NCBI RefSeq assembly: GCF_004348325.1
Contig: NZ_SMKF01000048.1
Location: 1 to 35,063 of the forward strand
DNA length: 35,063 bases
Reading direction: 5' to 3'
Source of the DNA: Micromonospora sp. KC213
GTDB lineage: Bacteria; Actinomycetota; Actinomycetes; Mycobacteriales; Micromonosporaceae
Of the stretch, positions 31,641-35,063 are shown in pieces; positions within the stretch are counted from its first letter, which is position 1, and every line of letters begins with the position of its first letter. Under the pieces are notes generated by a model, which saw only the letters and a list, made by a program, of their open reading frames with translations, had not been told where the DNA came from and searched no databases. A program made the position numbers and the translations under genes.

Positions 31641-34451
31641 CTATCCCGCCTGACCGACGTTCGTCTCGGCGAGCACCCGAGCCATGGCGGTGCGGTTGCG
31701 CACGCCGAGCTTGCGATAGACGCTGCTCAGATGGGTCTCGACCGTCTTCGGCGTGACGTGCAGATCCTGGGCGATCTCGTGGTTGGCCCGGCCCTCGGCG
31801 GCCAGTCGGGCGACCCGCCACTCTGCGGGCGTCAACCGCGCGTGCGCCGGGGCGAGCACCTGCTCACCGAGGTCGGTGAGCGCCTCCCGAGCCTGCCGTG
31901 CCAACTCGTCGGCGCCACACTCCCGCGCCAACTGCAGGGCCTCGCCGAGCGCGGCTCGCGCGGCTTTCGGGTGCCGCAGGCGGATCGCCGCGCCGAAGGC
32001 GTGCAGCGCGGTGGCCAGCTCAAGCCGGGCCGGGGTGGGCCGCACCACCCGTACCGCCTCCTCCAGCAGGTGCTCCGCGGCCCGGTCACCCGTCACCGTG
32101 GCCACGATCCGCAGCGCCCGGCTCAGTGCCCGCGGCGCTCCCCACCGGCGGGCCAGATCGAGCTCGTCGACAGCGAGTGCGCGAGCCCTGTCCCGCTGTC
32201 CCAACGCGTGCCGCCCCAGCGCCGCCACCGACCGCCAGGGCCAGATCGCGGGGTTCAACCAACCGTCGCCGGTCAGCCGCCGACCGGCTTCCTCGGCGCG
32301 CCGCGCGGCCTCCTCCGGTCGCCCCTCGGCCAGGTCGAGGCGGGCTTGGAGCAGTGCGATCTTGAGCTGTTGCGCGGGCACCAGCTGGACCTGCGCGCTC
32401 GCCCACCGCATCGCCCGCGCCGCGGCGTCGCGCTGGCCCCGAGCAAGGAGCACGTCTGCCCGGATGACGCCGGCGTAGGCTGCCCGGCTCACTGTGGCCA
32501 GCGGGGCCGAGGTGAACGCCATCGCAGTCCGCGTGTCCTCCTCGGCGTCGGCCAGGTGCCCGTGACTCAGCAGGGCGTAGGCGCGGAACGCGGCGGCCAG
32601 CCCGGCCTCGTGCGTCGAGCCCTTCTCGTGGGCCGCGGACCACGCCCGGTCCAGTTCGGACAGCGCTTCCTCGTGATCGGCGTCGACCAACGTGCCGTAG
32701 GCCAGCACCGGCGAAGCGGTAACCGGGTTGGGGGCACCGCCCGCTCGGGCACGCAAGGCCCGCAGCGCGGCGGCGACCGCCGTGGGCCGGTCCACGTCGA
32801 TGGAGGCGGCCCAGAAGGCGGTCAGGGCGTCCAGGCGGTATCGGACATCGGCGCTCAGCCGGGGTGCCGCCCGCAGCACGGCCAGATGCGGCGCACCGGT
32901 GTGCCGTAGGTCCAGGTCGGCGGCCGCGGCCGCCAGGATCACCGTACGCAGCCGGTGGTCGAGATCCGGGTGCTCGCCGTTCAGCTCCGACAGCATGCGC
33001 TCCAGCAGCGCGATCGCTTCGGCGTTGCGGCACGCCAGGAGCGTCGCCCGGCCGAGCAGTTCCGTGACCTGGGCACGTTCGACGATGTCCTCGGCGAGGG
33101 AGGCGGCCCGTCGCAGGTAACTGATCGCCGTCTGCCAGTTCACCCCCTGTGCCACCGTGCCCGCGAGCCGGATGAGGTTCGTGGTGGTCCGCTGGTCCGG
33201 TGGAGGCTCCTGGAGGGCCCGCTCCAGGAACGCCAGGGCGGAGCGGGGAGACGCCCGGTTTGCCGCGTCGCCGGCGGCGTCGAGCATAGTCCTGACCACC
33301 CAGCTGTCGGCGGCGGGCAGGGTCGCCAGCAGATGAGTGGCCGCCAGGACGACCGGCTGTCCGTCGGCGACCAGCAGCTCCGCCGCGCGCCGGTGCAGCC
33401 GACTGCGGGTCACGGGGTCGATGCCGGCATAGACCGCGTCACGGATCAACACATGTCTGAACGCGACCCGGGATCCGGTGCGCAGGATGCCCGCGGTGAC
33501 CAGTTCCCCGCGTAGGTCGTCCCACCGCTCACCCCCCTCGGTCAGACCGCTGACCATCTGCGGGGCGGCCTCCTCGCCCAGCACCGCGCATGCCTCGGCG
33601 AACCGCACGGCGGCCGGGGTCAGGTTCGCCAACACAGCGGGCATCCGCTGGGCGAGCGCCGCCCCGCCCAGGGCCCGCAGCGCGGGCTCGTCCCCGTCGG
33701 CCGCGGCACCCCCCGCCGCGCGCGCGGCGGTGGCCAGTTCCCGTACCAGCAGGGGGTTGCCGCCGGTTAGGCGGTGGCAGGCGGAGACCAGCTCGGCGCT
33801 GGCCGTCGCGGTGACCGATTCGACCAGCCGCGCGGTGCCGGCCGGACTCAGCGGCGCCAGGCGCATCAGGGTCACCGCCGGCTCCGCGGCCAGCTCGCCC
33901 CACTGACCCGCGTCGGCGCCGGGGCGTCCGGCGACGACGATCGCCAGCGGCAGCTCGGCGGCGCGCGGCATCAGATAGCGAAGGAACCGCAGCGAGGCGT
34001 CGTCCACCCAGTGCGCGTCGTCGACGACGAGAGCCACCGGTGCGCGACCGGTCAGGTTCACCAGCAGCCAGTAGAGCGCGTACGACACCGCGAGGTCACC
34101 AGCTGCCGGCCCGGTGGAATCCACGTCCAGCAGCGCGGGCACCCGGTGGGCCGGCCCCCGCAGCAGGCGGACCCGTTCCGCTGTCGGCGCGGTGTACAGG
34201 ACCGGCTCCACCAGCTGACGGACCACCCCGTAGCCGAACTCCTGCTCCAGTTGGCTGCCGCGGGCACTGAGCACCCGTAGGCCCGTCGCGGTGGCGGCCC
34301 GGCGGGCGACCTCCATGAGGGTGCTCTTTCCGATCCCGGCCGGGCCCTCGACCAGGACGGCCGCTCCGCGGCCGTGGGCCGCGGTCGTGAACGCGCGCCC
34401 CAGGAGCGCCAGTTCGGCTTCTCGCTCCAACAGGGATGCGTCGGCGGTCAC
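31641..34451 (-). CDS. LAL-type LuxR family regulator
   Basis: A 936-residue large ATP-binding LuxR regulator (MalT-like). The N-terminal AAA/STAND ATPase begins LLEREAELALLGRAF, with Walker A GPAGIGKST (residues 36-44) and Walker B VALVVDDAHWVDDASLRFL (about 138-156). A helical tetratricopeptide-like middle region (about 390-850) follows, rich in Ala-Arg helices. The C-terminal LuxR DNA-binding domain is LTPAEWRVARLAAEGRANHE, IAQDLHVTPKTVETHLSSVY, then RKLGVRNRTAMARVLAE (about 866-928). The GTG at 34449-34451 is the start. Regulators of this class often lie in secondary-metabolite or carbohydrate clusters and act as pathway-specific activators. Here it precedes the repeat-peptide and exporter-remnant genes on the same strand and is divergent from a MocR-like regulator. 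Its inducer is unknown. Confidence 0.95.
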   Translation of the reverse strand: MTADASLLEREAELALLGRAFTTAAHGRGAAVLVEGPAGIGKSTLMEVARRAATATGLRVLSARGSQLEQEFGYGVVRQLVEPVLYTAPTAERVRLLRGPAHRVPALLDVDSTGPAAGDLAVSYALYWLLVNLTGRAPVALVVDDAHWVDDASLRFLRYLMPRAAELPLAIVVAGRPGADAGQWGELAAEPAVTLMRLAPLSPAGTARLVESVTATASAELVSACHRLTGGNPLLVRELATAARAAGGAAADGDEPALRALGGAALAQRMPAVLANLTPAAVRFAEACAVLGEEAAPQMVSGLTEGGERWDDLRGELVTAGILRTGSRVAFRHVLIRDAVYAGIDPVTRSRLHRRAAELLVADGQPVVLAATHLLATLPAADSWVVRTMLDAAGDAANRASPRSALAFLERALQEPPPDQRTTTNLIRLAGTVAQGVNWQTAISYLRRAASLAEDIVERAQVTELLGRATLLACRNAEAIALLERMLSELNGEHPDLDHRLRTVILAAAAADLDLRHTGAPHLAVLRAAPRLSADVRYRLDALTAFWAASIDVDRPTAVAAALRALRARAGGAPNPVTASPVLAYGTLVDADHEEALSELDRAWSAAHEKGSTHEAGLAAAFRAYALLSHGHLADAEEDTRTAMAFTSAPLATVSRAAYAGVIRADVLLARGQRDAAARAMRWASAQVQLVPAQQLKIALLQARLDLAEGRPEEAARRAEEAGRRLTGDGWLNPAIWPWRSVAALGRHALGQRDRARALAVDELDLARRWGAPRALSRALRIVATVTGDRAAEHLLEEAVRVVRPTPARLELATALHAFGAAIRLRHPKAARAALGEALQLARECGADELARQAREALTDLGEQVLAPAHARLTPAEWRVARLAAEGRANHEIAQDLHVTPKTVETHLSSVYRKLGVRNRTAMARVLAETNVGQAG

Positions 34452-34601
34452 CCCCGGAGTCTGCCAGTCGACGGCCGCTCCGGGAGGCCCCGATGACGCG
34501 CCGGCCTCAGGGAGAACCCCAGGAGTGGTTGTCGGCTTGGTGACACCGCCTGGCTATGACGCCCGGGCGGCACCGGCCCGGCAGCCGCGGTCGCGCCGCT
34601 G

Positions 34602-34655
34602 ACCTGCGTCGACAGGTGAGTTACCCGGGTCACAAGCACTTTGGGGTCATACCCC
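34602..34655. promoter_or_regulatory. Palindromes in the LAL / GntR divergent gap
   Basis: Three inverted repeats stand in line: ACCTG-N6-CAGGT (34602-34617), ACCCGGGT (34623-34630) and GGGGT-CAT-ACCCC (34643-34655). They lie 93-146 nt before the GntR start, in the 296-nt gap between the two divergent regulators. They are candidate operators for either protein; GntR-family proteins often regulate their own promoter. No gene is seen in this gap. Confidence 0.4.
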
Positions 34656-34747
34656 GAGGCCGGCAGCGGGGCCTCGACCGAGCCTTGGGGTGGCGGGCTG
34701 GTCGACCGTGGCGGGTCGGGGCAGCCGCCGAGACTATGGGGGGAAAC

Positions 34748-35063
34748 ATGCGCGTGGTCGATCAACTCACCGTCCACATCAACCTGCGCCGCGAACACGC
34801 GGAGCACCTACCGCAACAACTGGTGACCCAACTGGCCCGTGCCATCCACGCAGGCCAGCTCGCTCACGCGACGCGGCTGCCGTCGACCAGGGACCTGGCC
34901 CGGCTGCTGGGCGTCTCCCGCGGCGTGGTGATCTCCGCCTACGAGCTACTACTGGCCAAGGGCCTGGTAGAGAGCAGACCCGGATCGGGCACCTACGTCC
35001 GGCAGGTACACACCGACCCGCCCCAACCCCGACGCAGAACACCGACGACACCAACCCGCCGAG
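34748..35063 (+). CDS. GntR family (MocR-like) regulator, 3' end outside window
   Basis: The frame runs from ATG 34748, preceded by GGGGGGAAAC (good Shine-Dalgarno), to the window end without a stop, giving 105 residues. The N-terminus has the GntR winged helix-turn-helix: LPQQLVTQLARAIHAGQLAH, ATRLPSTRDLARLLGVSRGV, VISAYELLLAKGLVESRPGS, then GTYVRQV. The pattern LPSTRxLAxxLGVSRxxVxxAYExL and ESRPGSGTYV is that of the MocR/PdxR subgroup, whose C-terminal half is an aminotransferase-like PLP domain; that part would lie beyond the window. The residues after GTYV are a Pro- and Arg-rich linker, which fits. It is divergent from the LAL regulator. Confidence 0.88.
   Translation, partial: MRVVDQLTVHINLRREHAEHLPQQLVTQLARAIHAGQLAHATRLPSTRDLARLLGVSRGVVISAYELLLAKGLVESRPGSGTYVRQVHTDPPQPRRRTPTTPTRR

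Noticed and set aside
1..35063. Search for ANTAR target hairpin pairs, riboswitches and CRISPR arrays
   Set aside because: No convincing example was seen by eye; a covariance-model scan would be needed to exclude weak ones.

Overview
The window is very GC-rich, uses GTG and TTG starts freely, and carries several TANNNT -10 boxes 6-7 nt upstream of start codons (leaderless transcription). Together with a CoaE-GrpB fusion, a PdtaR/ANTAR regulator, a PolA whose proofreading motif is lost, and a CBM2-linked pectin lyase, this points to a filamentous actinomycete, most likely Micromonosporaceae (Micromonospora-like). That assignment is inference from style and gene content.

Layout. 1-4100: end of an unrecognised gene, then convergent coaE-grpB and rpsA (housekeeping). 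4100-6400: leaderless methyltransferase and Uma2 endonuclease genes and an overlapping DUF2945/DUF3140 pair. 6400-7180: a decayed pair, an SDR relic with an in-frame stop and a frameshifted merR. 7187-9886: polA. 10015-17610: a large amino-acid uptake block on the - strand, livJ-livHMGF followed after 32 nt by a three-gene polar amino-acid (Glu-type) ABC transporter. A strong hairpin sits between livJ and livH. 17915-18700: pdtaR and a divergent tRNA-Leu(CAA). 18833-21620: a PLP trans-sulfuration-type enzyme divergent from an Lrp/AsnC regulator, then an LLM flavin oxidoreductase. 21860-24085: secreted CBM2-PL11 rhamnogalacturonan lyase with a cluster of palindromes upstream. 24421-26040: a TSUP anion exporter preceded by an Rrf2 regulator. 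26098-28438: a pyk-tesB pair. 28666-29031: YciI-like protein.

The right end (about 29.2-35.06 kb) is the accessory part. It holds a truncated, frameshifted GH16 relic, an N-terminally truncated ABC exporter with two compensating frameshifts, and a 96-codon gene encoding a peptide with four 19-21-residue repeats (N/H-H-S-E/Q-A-L..VRS.VRAG). It also holds a LAL-type LuxR regulator and the start of a divergent MocR-like GntR regulator. The repeat peptide, its adjacent exporter remnant and the LAL regulator are the best candidate for an undescribed system, perhaps a decaying or rearranged multi-core peptide (RiPP-like) locus. No tailoring enzyme is visible here, so that reading is tentative.

Strong hairpins separate nearly all transcription units, and the short regulatory sites (leaderless -10 boxes, palindromes) are recorded below.
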